Shown here: positions 1-8,445 of the stretch, piece after piece
Layout of the letters: each line of letters begins with the position of its first letter
Position numbering within the stretch: position 1 is the first letter of the stretch
Assembly (NCBI RefSeq): GCF_020524765.1
Contig: NZ_JAIVLR010000002.1
Location: 212,501 to 276,500 of the forward strand
Length of the DNA stretch: 64,000 nt
Reading direction: 5' to 3'
Origin: Qipengyuania gaetbuli
GTDB taxonomy: Bacteria; Pseudomonadota; Alphaproteobacteria; Sphingomonadales; Sphingomonadaceae
Notes under the pieces: model-generated
What the model was told of the DNA's origin: nothing
Databases searched by the model: none
What the model saw: only the letters and a program-made list of their open reading frames with translations
Program-made: the position numbers and the translations under genes

Positions 1-1478
1 TGGAGGTGCACGGCATCGGGCAAGAGCTCGATTTCGATGGCGATCCGTTCTCCGAAGTCGGTCGCATCCAGGGCGTTCTGGAGCAGGTTGACCAAGACCT
101 GTTCCAGGCGGACGTGTTCGGCCTCAACCGTGACCCTGCGCAGATCCTCCTCGGGAAGATCGATATCCCGCCCGTGCGAATGGATGCGGTCGCGCAGCAG
201 CAGCAGCGCACCGTCGATTATCTCGCCGATCGCGACGATCCGTTTCTCGCCGGGCTGGCGGCGGCCGAAGCGCCGAAGCTCGCTCGTGATCGCCCCGATC
301 CGGTCGGCAAGGGAGACGATTTCGCCAAAGTTCTGCACTGCCTGACCGGTCTTGCCGGCGGCGACCAGCTTTGATCCGCTTTCCGCAAACACGCGGATTG
401 CCGAGACAGGTTGGCCGATTTCGTGATTCACTCCGGCAGAGATCTGGCCGAGTGTCGCGAGACGATTTGCCTGTGACAATTGCTCGCGCAGCGTACGCGT
501 GCGCTGCGCGACAACCGCTTCCTCGTGCGCACGCCGCCGTCGATTGGCCGCGAACAGGGCAAAGACAATGGCGAGCACGACGACCGCAATCGAGACGAGT
601 ATCAGGCGTCCTGTTGCCAAGGCCGCAGCCACGCGCGGCCCCGGATCGACGATGAGGTGGATATCCCAACCGGCAGGCCCGATGGCCTGCTGCGCTTCGA
701 CCAGCGGAACCTGCACGATCTCGCCGGACGCACCTGCAAGGGGCAGCTCGAGCCGCGGCAATTCGGCGATCCCGAACTGCCGGAGGTCTTCTGCCGGGTC
801 GCGGGGAGCGGCAGGGCCGCTCCCGGTGAGATGAAAGCGCCAGGCTTCCTCGCTGGTCAGCAGTACCACGCCCTCGCGGTCGGTCACGTAGACCCCGCGC
901 GTTGCGCGGCGCCAGTTCTCTTCCGTGCGATCGAACTCGACCTTAACCGCGACAACGCCTGAAGGAGCATTCGAAGGGCCGACGCGCGCAGCGATATAGA
1001 GCCCCGGCTTGCGGCTGACCGTGCCGAGCGCGAACTGGGTCGACGACCCCTTGTCCATCGCCTCGCGGAAATAACTGCGGAAGGCGTAGTTGGAGTTCAC
1101 GAAGCTGGTGGGCAGGGCATGATTGCTTGCCGCCAGGGTCAGCCCTTGCGCATCCATCACGTAGATCGCAGCCGCATCGGATTGCGATGCCAGGGTTTCC
1201 AGTCTGCGGTCGAGCGCGCGCGCTGCGTCGCGGTCGCCTGCCACCAGCGCCTTCACCTGCGGATCTTCTGCCAGTGCAAGAGGGAGCAGGCTGAACTTGT
1301 CGAGTTCGCTGGAAAGGCTCGATGCAAGAATTGCCGCGCCGTCCATGGCAGCTTCTTCTTCGGCTACGAGCGCGTTGGCGCGCATCACGTCGTCGGTCTT
1401 GATGATGGCAAAGAGAGCAAGCGCCACCAGCAGCGCTATGGCAGCCAGCCTGCCCGGTTGTGCCCTCCACCCCTTCAT
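1..1478 (-). CDS. dctB: C4-dicarboxylate sensor histidine kinase DctB (3' end outside window)
   Basis: Membrane sensor kinase, probably the partner of a DctD response regulator beyond the left edge, controlling dicarboxylate uptake. The frame is open from the ATG at 1478 to the window edge (about 492 codons). It begins with a short basic stretch and a membrane segment (about residues 9-24), followed by a periplasmic double-PAS/Cache-like region. The dimerisation box LGQISAGVNHEIGQP places the phospho-accepting His near residue 352. An N-box (VLVNLLQNALDA) is visible before the edge; the rest of the ATPase domain is cut off. It is divergent from dctA, the usual arrangement for this pair. Another ATG four bases upstream is in a different frame and leads only to a shadow frame. 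The family call rests on the architecture plus the dctA neighbour. Confidence 0.88.
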   Translation of the reverse strand, partial: MKGWRAQPGRLAAIALLVALALFAIIKTDDVMRANALVAEEEAAMDGAAILASSLSSELDKFSLLPLALAEDPQVKALVAGDRDAARALDRRLETLASQSDAAAIYVMDAQGLTLAASNHALPTSFVNSNYAFRSYFREAMDKGSSTQFALGTVSRKPGLYIAARVGPSNAPSGVVAVKVEFDRTEENWRRATRGVYVTDREGVVLLTSEEAWRFHLTGSGPAAPRDPAEDLRQFGIAELPRLELPLAGASGEIVQVPLVEAQQAIGPAGWDIHLIVDPGPRVAAALATGRLILVSIAVVVLAIVFALFAANRRRRAHEEAVVAQRTRTLREQLSQANRLATLGQISAGVNHEIGQPVSAIRVFAESGSKLVAAGKTGQAVQNFGEIVSLADRIGAITSELRRFGRRQPGEKRIVAIGEIIDGALLLLRDRIHSHGRDIDLPEEDLRRVTVEAEHVRLEQVLVNLLQNALDATDFGERIAIEIELLPDAVHL

Positions 1479-1488
1479 GCATGAGAGT

Positions 1489-1506
1489 TGTGCGAGTTTT
1501 CGCACA
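1489..1506. promoter_or_regulatory. Palindromic operator, site 1 (dctB-dctA intergenic)
   Basis: Perfect inverted repeat TGTGCG-N6-CGCACA, extended by one further matching base on each side. It lies 11 bp upstream of the dctB start and about 170 bp before dctA. By position it is a likely binding site for the DctD-type enhancer-binding regulator. That assignment is inference. Confidence 0.6.
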
Positions 1507-1520
1507 AACTGCAACCATCG

Positions 1521-1538
1521 TGTGTGAAAAACCGCACA
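1521..1538. promoter_or_regulatory. Palindromic operator, site 2 (dctB-dctA intergenic)
   Basis: Second copy of the same element, TGTGTG-N6-CGCACA, with one mismatch between its arms. The two centres are 32 bp apart, about three helical turns, so two dimers would sit on the same DNA face. Tandem phased sites are typical of NtrC-family activators. No convincing sigma-54 promoter was found downstream. Confidence 0.55.
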
Positions 1539-1673
1539 AATTTCGGGCCAACAATCGGTAACGCCATGATTTTACAACAGTAACATAATTGCATTCTCGT
1601 GATTGCTGCTCTCCGCGCTGCGCGCAATTATTTCGCCCGAGCGGTGAAGACCGCCGATTTGGGGAGAAGATTA

Positions 1674-3062
1674 TTGGTCGCAGCTGAGCTGGTCGCGGAT
1701 TCGGGCGGGACGCCGGATCGCAAGGTGCCGATCTACCGCAAGCTCTATGCGCAGGTTCTGGCGGCCATCGTCGTCGGGGCCTTGGTTGGCCATTTCTATC
1801 CGGAATTCGGCGCTTCGCTGAAACCGCTCGGCGATGCCTTCATCAATCTGGTGAAAATGATCATCGCGCCGGTTATCTTCGTAACCGTGGCCACCGGTAT
1901 CGCAGGCATGAAGGACATGTCTTCCGTTGGCAGTGTGGCCTGGAAGGCCTTCGCCTATTTCCTGTTCTTCTCGACCCTTGCGCTGATCATCGGCCTGATC
2001 GTTGCGAACGTGGTCCAGCCGGGTGCCGGGCTCAACATCGATCCGGCCACGCTCGATACCGAGGCAGTGTCCAATTACGCAAGCACTGCCGAAGAGCAGA
2101 CCCTTAGCGGCTTCCTGCTCGGCATCATCCCGACCACCCTGTTCAGCGCGGTAACGAGCGGATCGATCCTCCAAGTCTTGCTGGTCGCCATCCTCAGCGG
2201 TGTCGCCATTGCCGCGACGCGCCCGCACAGCGATCTCGTGTTCGACGTGCTGAGCTCTTTCGGCCAGGTCATCTTCAAGCTGGTGCACATGCTGATGAAG
2301 CTGGCGCCCATCGGGGCGTTCGGCGCAATCGCCTTCACCATCGGGGAATTCGGCATCGGCTCGCTCGCCAGCCTCGCGAAGCTGGTGGCGACATTCTACA
2401 TCACCTCGCTCCTCTTCGTCCTCGTCGTGCTGGGCGTGGTGGCATGGGCCACCGGCTTCTCAATCTTCGCACTCATCAAGTACCTGCGCGAAGAACTGCT
2501 ACTGGTGCTCGGTACGTCCTCCTCGGAAGCGGCGCTGCCCAGCCTGATGGAGAAGATGGAAATCGCCGGATGCCGCAAGCCGGTGGTCGGGCTGGTCGTA
2601 CCGACGGGCTATTCCTTTAACCTCGACGGCACGAACATCTACATGACGCTGGCGGCACTGTTCATCGCGCAGGCCGTGGGTATCGACCTGTCGCTGGGCG
2701 AGCAGGTCGCGCTGGTGCTCGTCGCCATGGTCAGTTCCAAGGGCGCGGCGGGCGTTACCGGGGCAGGCTTCGTCATCCTCGCCGCAACGCTTTCGGTCGT
2801 GCCGTCGGTGCCGGTCGCCGGCATGGCGCTGATCCTCGGCATCGACCGCTTCATGAGCGAATGCCGGGCGCTGACCAATTTCGTCGGCAACGCCGTTGCC
2901 ACCATCGTCGTGGCGAAGTGGGAAAACGCGCTCGACACCGACCGGCTTGCCGCCGCCATGGCGGGCAATCCGATGCCGCTGCCCGAAGAGGACATCGAGC
3001 GGCACGAACGCAGCGGCCCCCACAGCGAGGCGATCAGCGAATCCCTCGGAGGAGCGGTATGA
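1674..3062 (+). CDS. dctA: C4-dicarboxylate:cation symporter DctA
   Basis: Inner-membrane secondary transporter of the DAACS/SLC1 family that imports succinate, fumarate, malate or aspartate with protons or sodium. Family motifs are clear: the NLDGT segment in [15 protein letters not shown], the [12 protein letters not shown] loop, and [12 protein letters not shown] followed by [14 protein letters not shown]. The predicted 462 aa is close to the family size. I place the start at the TTG at 1674 because GGGGAGA lies six bases upstream and the protein then begins just before the first helix (YRKLYAQVL). An upstream GTG at 1599 would add 25 residues unlike DctA. The stop overlaps the next ATG by 4 nt (ATGA), so the hydrolase is translationally coupled to it. 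Confidence 0.93.
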   Translation: MVAAELVADSGGTPDRKVPIYRKLYAQVLAAIVVGALVGHFYPEFGASLKPLGDAFINLVKMIIAPVIFVTVATGIAGMKDMSSVGSVAWKAFAYFLFFSTLALIIGLIVANVVQPGAGLNIDPATLDTEAVSNYASTAEEQTLSGFLLGIIPTTLFSAVTSGSILQVLLVAILSGVAIAATRPHSDLVFDVLSSFGQVIFKLVHMLMKLAPIGAFGAIAFTIGEFGIGSLASLAKLVATFYITSLLFVLVVLGVVAWATGFSIFALIKYLREELLLVLGTSSSEAALPSLMEKMEIAGCRKPVVGLVVPTGYSFNLDGTNIYMTLAALFIAQAVGIDLSLGEQVALVLVAMVSSKGAAGVTGAGFVILAATLSVVPSVPVAGMALILGIDRFMSECRALTNFVGNAVATIVVAKWENALDTDRLAAAMAGNPMPLPEEDIERHERSGPHSEAISESLGGAV

Positions 3063-4006
3063 TCAACCGGCGCGGGTTTCTCTCCTCGAGCGCGCTGGTG
3101 GCGGGTGCGGCGGGCCTGGCGATGTCCGGCACGCGCGCACTCGCCCACCCCTACGAGGAAATCATGCTCTGGCCGGGTTCGCCGCCGGGCAGGGGAGGAC
3201 CCACGGGTCCGGAAAAGATTGGCACGGAAGGTGCGGGCTACGGTGCGGTATCGAATATCTCGACCCCGCGCATGCGCGTCTACCGGCCCAACCACCCCAA
3301 CGGCATGGCGGTGATGATCTGCGGCGGGGGCGGCTATTTTCGCATCCAGCTGTGGAAGGAAAGCGAGCCTGCGGCGCGCTGGCTGCAGGACCGCGGCTTT
3401 ACCGTCTTCGACCTTATCTACCGCCTGCCGAACGATGGCTGGGACGCGAGCGCGCCTTTCGCCGATGCGCAGCGCGCGATGAAGATCATCCGCTCGCGCG
3501 CGAAGGAATTCGGCATCCGTCCCGACCGGATCGGGGTGATGGGGTTCTCCGCCGGCGGGCACCTTGCAGGCTACACCGCCTACCGGCCCGACCATGCGCT
3601 TTACGAAGGCAGCGACCGGTTCGAGACGGCCTGCGCAAAGCCCGATTTCGCAGCGCTGCTGTTCCCTGTCGTGTCGCTGCGCAAGCCCTACGACACCACG
3701 CGCACGCGGCGCGAGATCATCGGCGAGAACCCGACCAGCGCGGCTGAAGATGCCTGGTCGCTCGATACCCATGCGAGCAAGGACGCGCCGCCGACCATCA
3801 TCTTTGCTTCCGCCGACGATCCTATCACGCCCCCGGGACATGGCATCACCCTGTTCCAGGCCCTGAAGGCAAAGGGCGCGGCGGCGGAACTGCATATTTT
3901 CGAGGACGGAGGCCACGGTTGGGGCCTCGGTTCGAGCGACCAGATCCTGAACCAGTGGCCGGGTATTTTCGAAACCTGGCTCACCAGGCGGACATTCGAG
4001 GAATAA
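3059..4006 (+). CDS. Secreted alpha/beta hydrolase (acetyl-esterase/BD-FAE-like)
   Basis: 315-aa alpha/beta-hydrolase-fold enzyme, probably an exported esterase. The N-terminus ([20 protein letters not shown]) resembles a Tat-type signal ending near ALA-H. An oxyanion-type MICGGGGY segment, the nucleophile elbow GFSAGG, an acidic residue in SADDPITPP and the late GGHGW histidine form a plausible Ser-Asp-His triad. It resembles the BD-FAE/acetylxylan esterase group found in polysaccharide loci, but the substrate cannot be read from sequence. It overlaps dctA by 4 nt and is followed 13 nt later by a TBDR gene, so co-transcription is likely. This could mean dctA takes up an acid released by the esterase; that is inference. 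Confidence 0.75.
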   Translation: MINRRGFLSSSALVAGAAGLAMSGTRALAHPYEEIMLWPGSPPGRGGPTGPEKIGTEGAGYGAVSNISTPRMRVYRPNHPNGMAVMICGGGGYFRIQLWKESEPAARWLQDRGFTVFDLIYRLPNDGWDASAPFADAQRAMKIIRSRAKEFGIRPDRIGVMGFSAGGHLAGYTAYRPDHALYEGSDRFETACAKPDFAALLFPVVSLRKPYDTTRTRREIIGENPTSAAEDAWSLDTHASKDAPPTIIFASADDPITPPGHGITLFQALKAKGAAAELHIFEDGGHGWGLGSSDQILNQWPGIFETWLTRRTFEE

Positions 4007-4019
4007 CGGGGAGAATTCC

Positions 4020-7000
4020 ATGCGTATCAAGACCATTGCCCGGATCGGCCTGCTGGGAGGCACCAGCCTCCTTGCTGCCACCACCGCACAGGCGCAGAGC
4101 ACCGCGTCCGCACCGGCCGCTGCCGTTGAGCAGCCCGTGACCGAGGAGGACGAGCAGGTCATCGTCGTCACCGGCTCGCAGATCCAGGGTGCGCAGATCA
4201 ACGATGTGCTGCCGGTCACCGTGCTCGACGAGCAGGCGATCGAGAACACCGGTGCATCTTCGGGCGACGAACTGTTCCGCGCCATTCCGCAGGCCGGTAC
4301 GGTCGCTTTCAACGAACAGAACGCTACCACGCAGAACAGCGCGCGCGGCGACGTCGGCTCGATCAATTTGCGCGACCTTGGCACGGGCAACACGCTGCTG
4401 CTGATCAACGGTCGCCGGATGACGCTGCACCCGGGTTTCCAGACCGAACTGCTGGTCCCGGTTGTCAGCTCCGACACCAACGAAATCGCGCCCGGCAGCA
4501 TCCGGCGGATCGAGGTCCTGCGTGACGGCGCATCGGCCATCTACGGCGCCGACGCGGTCGCCGGTGTCATCAACACGGTGCTGAAGGGCAATCTCAACGG
4601 CGGTTTCGTCGAAGGGGACTGGCGCGCTTCGGACGGCACCAGCCTTTACAGCTATCGCTTGAGCGGCGGCCTCGGCTTCGATTTCGCCGGCGGACGGGGC
4701 AACATGACCGTCTACGGCGGCTATTACTATGAAAACGGCATGCCGACTTCGGAACGCGAATATGCGGCGGACGAGAACCGCCTGCCGCTGGTCGAAGGCA
4801 CCGATTTCGAAGGCGATGCCTCGTTCAACAACCGCAACACTTTCGGCCCGTTCGGCCAGTTCGATATCCAAGCGCCTTCGAGCCGCACGCCGATCGGCGA
4901 TGACGATTTCTACCTGCAGCCGGACTATTTCCCGGGTTGCCGCCTCGATTTCGGCAATGGCGTTTGCGCGCGTAACGGCACCACGCCGACCACCGCCGTG
5001 CGCTACAACCAGAACTATGACGGCACTCTGATCAGCGAGAAGAAGCGCTACAACGCGATGGCGCTGCTCAATTACGAGCTGACCAGCAGCCTCGAGGCCT
5101 ATTTCGAAGGCAGCTTCTACCGTTCCGAAAGCCGCCGCAACAACGAGGCCTCGGCGATCCTCGGCGCAGTGCCGATCGGCATTTCGCGCAATGCCTACTG
5201 GAACCCCTTCGGTCCCGTCGGCAGCCCGAACCGCCTGCCGGGCACGACCATCGCTTCTGGCGGTGCGGACGTCATCATGGAGCGTTACCGCTTCGTCGAT
5301 GTCGGTAGCCGCGACGTGTCGGTCGACAAGGACGTCTATCGCCTGGTCGGCGGCCTGCGCGGCAATTTCGGCTCGTGGGACTTCGACACCGGCGTGCTCT
5401 ATTCGGAAGCCAAGACCAACGACCTTGCGCGCAATCGCGTGTCGCTGACGCTGGCGCAGGAAGCCATCAACCGCACCGGTCCCGATGCCTACAACCCGTT
5501 CAACGGCGGGTGCCTGGGCGATCCGGGCGAGGGCGACTGCACGCCCAATCCGGAATCGGTGATGGATTCCATGCGGATCGACGTCTTCCGCAAGGGCGGC
5601 ACCAGCCTTGCGCTGGCCGACTTCAAGGTCAGCCGTGACGACCTGTTCTCGCTTCCGGGCGGAAACCTGGGCGTGGCGGCAGGCGTCGAATGGCGCCGCG
5701 AGACTTTCTTCGACGACCGTGACCCGCGCCTCGACGGCACGATCACCTTCACGGACAGCGTGACGGGCGACTTCAACGGCAGCGACGTCGTCGGCACCAG
5801 CCCTTCGCCCGACACCAGCGGCGAGCGCGAGGTCTATTCGGCCTTCGCCGAAGTCTTCGTGCCGCTCGTCAGCCCCGACATGAACATCCCGCTGGTCGAG
5901 GAATTCAACGTCCAGCTGGCCGGCCGCATCGAGCGCTTCACCGATATCGACGAGACCGCAATGGTCCCGCGTATCGCGGCCTCGTGGACGACTTTCCCCG
6001 GCGTCACGCTGCGTGGTGCCTGGTCGGAAGGCTTCCGTGCGCCAAACCTGGTGCAGGTGAACGACGAGGGCACCACCCGCGTCAACACCCGCGACGACTT
6101 CGTCTTCTGCCAGGCGCAGGTCGAGAAGGGCCTGCTCGCCAATCTGGGCGCCTGCCCGGGGGCGAGTACCGTCAGCTTCCGTTCGGGTACCGAGAACCTC
6201 GTTCCCGAAGACAGCGAAAGCATCAACCTGGGCATCGTGCTGGAGCCGGAATTCATTCCCGGCTTGACGCTGACCGCGGACTACTGGCGCGTGAAGCAGA
6301 CCGGGCTCGTCGGCACCTTCGGCGACGACAACGCCATCGCGCTCGACCTGCTGCGCCGCCTCAATGGCGACACGAACCCGAACGTGATCCGCGCCGATCC
6401 GACAGCCGAGGACATCGCGCTGTTCGCAGGCACGAGCCTTGCTCCGGCCGGTTCTATCATCCAGGTGCTCGACCCCTATCTCAACCTCGACAGCCGTGTT
6501 TCAAAGGGCTGGGACTTCGGCCTTTTCTACCGCGTGCCCGATTTCGGGCTCGGCAAGTTCCGCCTGCGCTTCAACGCGGCGCGCCTGAACAGCTTCGTGC
6601 AGTCGGCCGGCCCCGACAGCCAGGAACTGCTGGAGGGCATTGCCAATGGCGAGCTTCCGACCGACGTGACGGTGGGCGGCCTTGGCGAACTGCTCGAGGT
6701 CGACGGGCGTCCCAAGTGGCGCTTCAGCGGTTCGGTCAACTGGGAAAGCGGTCCGGTGGATGTCGGCCTCTTCACCAATTATGTTGGCGAGGTCTGGGAC
6801 ACGAGCGTCACGCGCGACGTCCTGCTGGACACGGACGATCCCAACGGGAACTTCTTCCGTGTCAAGGACCAGATGACCGTCAATCTATCGATCGCCTATT
6901 CGATCGACAACGACACCGCGCTGGACGGCACCCGCCTCCGGTTTGCCATCAACAACCTCTTCGACAAGGATCCCCCGCTGGCGGACGAGCAGTTCGGCTA

Positions 7001-7064
7001 TTACAGCGAACTGCACAGTGCGCGCGGCCGGGTGTTCCACATCGAACTGCGCAAGGAGTTCTGA
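4020..7064 (+). CDS. TonB-dependent receptor
   Basis: 1014-aa outer-membrane active transporter. It has a Sec signal ending near AQA-QS, a short acidic linker, a TonB-box-like stretch (QVIVVTGSQI), a plug domain (about residues 45-190, with LRDLGTGNTLLLINGRR and SIRRIEVLRDGASAIYGADAVAGVIN), then a 22-strand-type barrel ending in LRKEF with a terminal Phe. Conserved late segments FRAPNL and LRFAINNLFDKDPP are present. The substrate is unknown. It sits between an exported hydrolase and a lipoprotein carboxypeptidase, 13 nt and 18 nt away, so its ligand may be a peptide or modified peptide. No iron-use gene is nearby. Confidence 0.93.
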   Translation: MRIKTIARIGLLGGTSLLAATTAQAQSTASAPAAAVEQPVTEEDEQVIVVTGSQIQGAQINDVLPVTVLDEQAIENTGASSGDELFRAIPQAGTVAFNEQNATTQNSARGDVGSINLRDLGTGNTLLLINGRRMTLHPGFQTELLVPVVSSDTNEIAPGSIRRIEVLRDGASAIYGADAVAGVINTVLKGNLNGGFVEGDWRASDGTSLYSYRLSGGLGFDFAGGRGNMTVYGGYYYENGMPTSEREYAADENRLPLVEGTDFEGDASFNNRNTFGPFGQFDIQAPSSRTPIGDDDFYLQPDYFPGCRLDFGNGVCARNGTTPTTAVRYNQNYDGTLISEKKRYNAMALLNYELTSSLEAYFEGSFYRSESRRNNEASAILGAVPIGISRNAYWNPFGPVGSPNRLPGTTIASGGADVIMERYRFVDVGSRDVSVDKDVYRLVGGLRGNFGSWDFDTGVLYSEAKTNDLARNRVSLTLAQEAINRTGPDAYNPFNGGCLGDPGEGDCTPNPESVMDSMRIDVFRKGGTSLALADFKVSRDDLFSLPGGNLGVAAGVEWRRETFFDDRDPRLDGTITFTDSVTGDFNGSDVVGTSPSPDTSGEREVYSAFAEVFVPLVSPDMNIPLVEEFNVQLAGRIERFTDIDETAMVPRIAASWTTFPGVTLRGAWSEGFRAPNLVQVNDEGTTRVNTRDDFVFCQAQVEKGLLANLGACPGASTVSFRSGTENLVPEDSESINLGIVLEPEFIPGLTLTADYWRVKQTGLVGTFGDDNAIALDLLRRLNGDTNPNVIRADPTAEDIALFAGTSLAPAGSIIQVLDPYLNLDSRVSKGWDFGLFYRVPDFGLGKFRLRFNAARLNSFVQSAGPDSQELLEGIANGELPTDVTVGGLGELLEVDGRPKWRFSGSVNWESGPVDVGLFTNYVGEVWDTSVTRDVLLDTDDPNGNFFRVKDQMTVNLSIAYSIDNDTALDGTRLRFAINNLFDKDPPLADEQFGYYSELHSARGRVFHIELRKEF

Positions 7065-7082
7065 CCTGGAGGGTTGCAAGCA

Positions 7083-8270
7083 GTGAAGATGCGACACCTG
7101 ATAATCTGGGTCGCATTGGCCACGGGGGCATGCTCGACGAGCGTGCCCCCGTCGGTGCATTCGGGCCCCGTAGCAGCGGCCAGTGGCTGCGCTACCCCGG
7201 CGGTCCGGATATATTTCGATTTCGAAGGCGCGCCGCTGTCGCGCTGCGTTATTAACGGCGAGCGCGAATTCACCCTTCTGGTCGCACCAGAGCACGCCCC
7301 GCCGATCAACCCGAGCCCGTGGTACGCCTTCCGCTACGAGGCAGGGCAGGGCGCGCCGGTGACGGTCCATCTCGACTATCTCGTCGGTGACCACCGCTAT
7401 GCTCCCAAGTGGAGCGACGGCAGCACCGATCGGCAGCTCGAGGTGGAGCTCTCACAGGATGGCAAGCGGGCGAGCTTGGTCCTGCCTGTTGGCAACGCGC
7501 GTGTCAGTGCACAGGAGGTGCTCGATACACGCTGGCACGGCCGAGCGATGGACCGCTGGCAAAGCGGCGGCGCTAAACGGACCGTGCTCGGCCGGTCGCT
7601 CGACGGACGCCCGGTAGAGGCATTGACGCTGGGAAGCGAAAGTGCGGGGCGGCTGGTCGTGCTCCTCGGCCGCCAGCACCCGCCCGAAGTGAGCGGCGCG
7701 GTCGCCATGGAAGCATTCGTCAATCGCATCGTCGAACGACTGGCTGAGGACCCTGGCCTGGCGGAGAGACACCGCTTCCTGGTGGTCCCGCTGCTCAATC
7801 CCGACGGCGTTGCGCGAGGCCACTGGCGAGCCAATCGCGGCGGGCGCGACCTCAACCGCGACTGGGGCATCTTCTCGCAGCCCGAAACGGCTGCAGTCAA
7901 ACGCTGGCTGGATATCAACTCCTCAAGGGCGGCGCCTATGGCCATGGTCGATTTCCATTCGACCCGCAGCAATCTCTTCTATGTGCAAGGGGAAGAGGAA
8001 ACGGGCCCGCTTGAAGAGGCATTTCTCAAGGGATGGCTCGGGGATCTCGAAGGCGCGCTGGAGGGCTACGACTTCACCATCGAGCGCCGGAATGCGAACC
8101 CCGGATCGGGGACGTCGAAGAACTGGTTTCACGAGACCTACGACATACCCGCCTATACTTACGAGGTGGGCGACGAGACCGACCGGGCGGCTACTCGGGC
8201 CGCTGCGCGCCGCTTTGCCGACGGCTTCCTCGCGGCACTCGACACAATGGCAACATCGGACGCCAATTGA
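7083..8270 (+). CDS. Lipoprotein zinc carboxypeptidase, M14 family
   Basis: Predicted 395-aa metallocarboxypeptidase. The N-terminus carries a lipoprotein signal with lipobox ATGAC, so it is probably anchored in the periplasm or outer membrane. M14 hallmarks occur in order: HPPE (HxxE zinc ligands), the GRDLNRDWG substrate-binding Asn-Arg region, VDFHSTRSN with the third zinc-ligand His, and YEVGDETDR with the catalytic Glu. An N-terminal beta domain of about 130 residues precedes the catalytic domain, as in several bacterial M14 subgroups. I chose GTG at 7083 because GGAGG is ten bases upstream; ATG at 7089 is the alternative and TTG at 7074 is too close. It likely trims peptides taken up through, or presented to, the TBDR before it. 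Confidence 0.85.
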   Translation: MKMRHLIIWVALATGACSTSVPPSVHSGPVAAASGCATPAVRIYFDFEGAPLSRCVINGEREFTLLVAPEHAPPINPSPWYAFRYEAGQGAPVTVHLDYLVGDHRYAPKWSDGSTDRQLEVELSQDGKRASLVLPVGNARVSAQEVLDTRWHGRAMDRWQSGGAKRTVLGRSLDGRPVEALTLGSESAGRLVVLLGRQHPPEVSGAVAMEAFVNRIVERLAEDPGLAERHRFLVVPLLNPDGVARGHWRANRGGRDLNRDWGIFSQPETAAVKRWLDINSSRAAPMAMVDFHSTRSNLFYVQGEEETGPLEEAFLKGWLGDLEGALEGYDFTIERRNANPGSGTSKNWFHETYDIPAYTYEVGDETDRAATRAAARRFADGFLAALDTMATSDAN

Positions 8271-8445
8271 GCCTTGCTGCGGACCAAAATGCCTTTCGCA
8301 ACAAGGCCTAGCCGCGTTTTCCAGCCTGTTGCTTCTATGTCTCACTGGTCGCCGATTTGGGGATAGGGGGCGATCGCGCCTTGCATCTTGCAGGGGCGTG
8401 CAGCACTCCCGTCCAATCCAGAAGAGTTTTGACACGAGGGGTTTG

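Noticed and set aside
1539-1673. A sigma-54 promoter for dctA.
   Set aside because: No GG-N10-GC element with acceptable context was found between the palindromes and the start.
2639-4540. A long minus-strand open frame (633 codons) across dctA, the hydrolase and the TBDR start.
   Set aside because: It runs antisense to three strongly supported genes and shows no family features.
8271-8310. GCCTTG...CAAGGC inverted repeat after the carboxypeptidase gene.
   Set aside because: Short stem, large loop and no T tail; insufficient for a terminator call.
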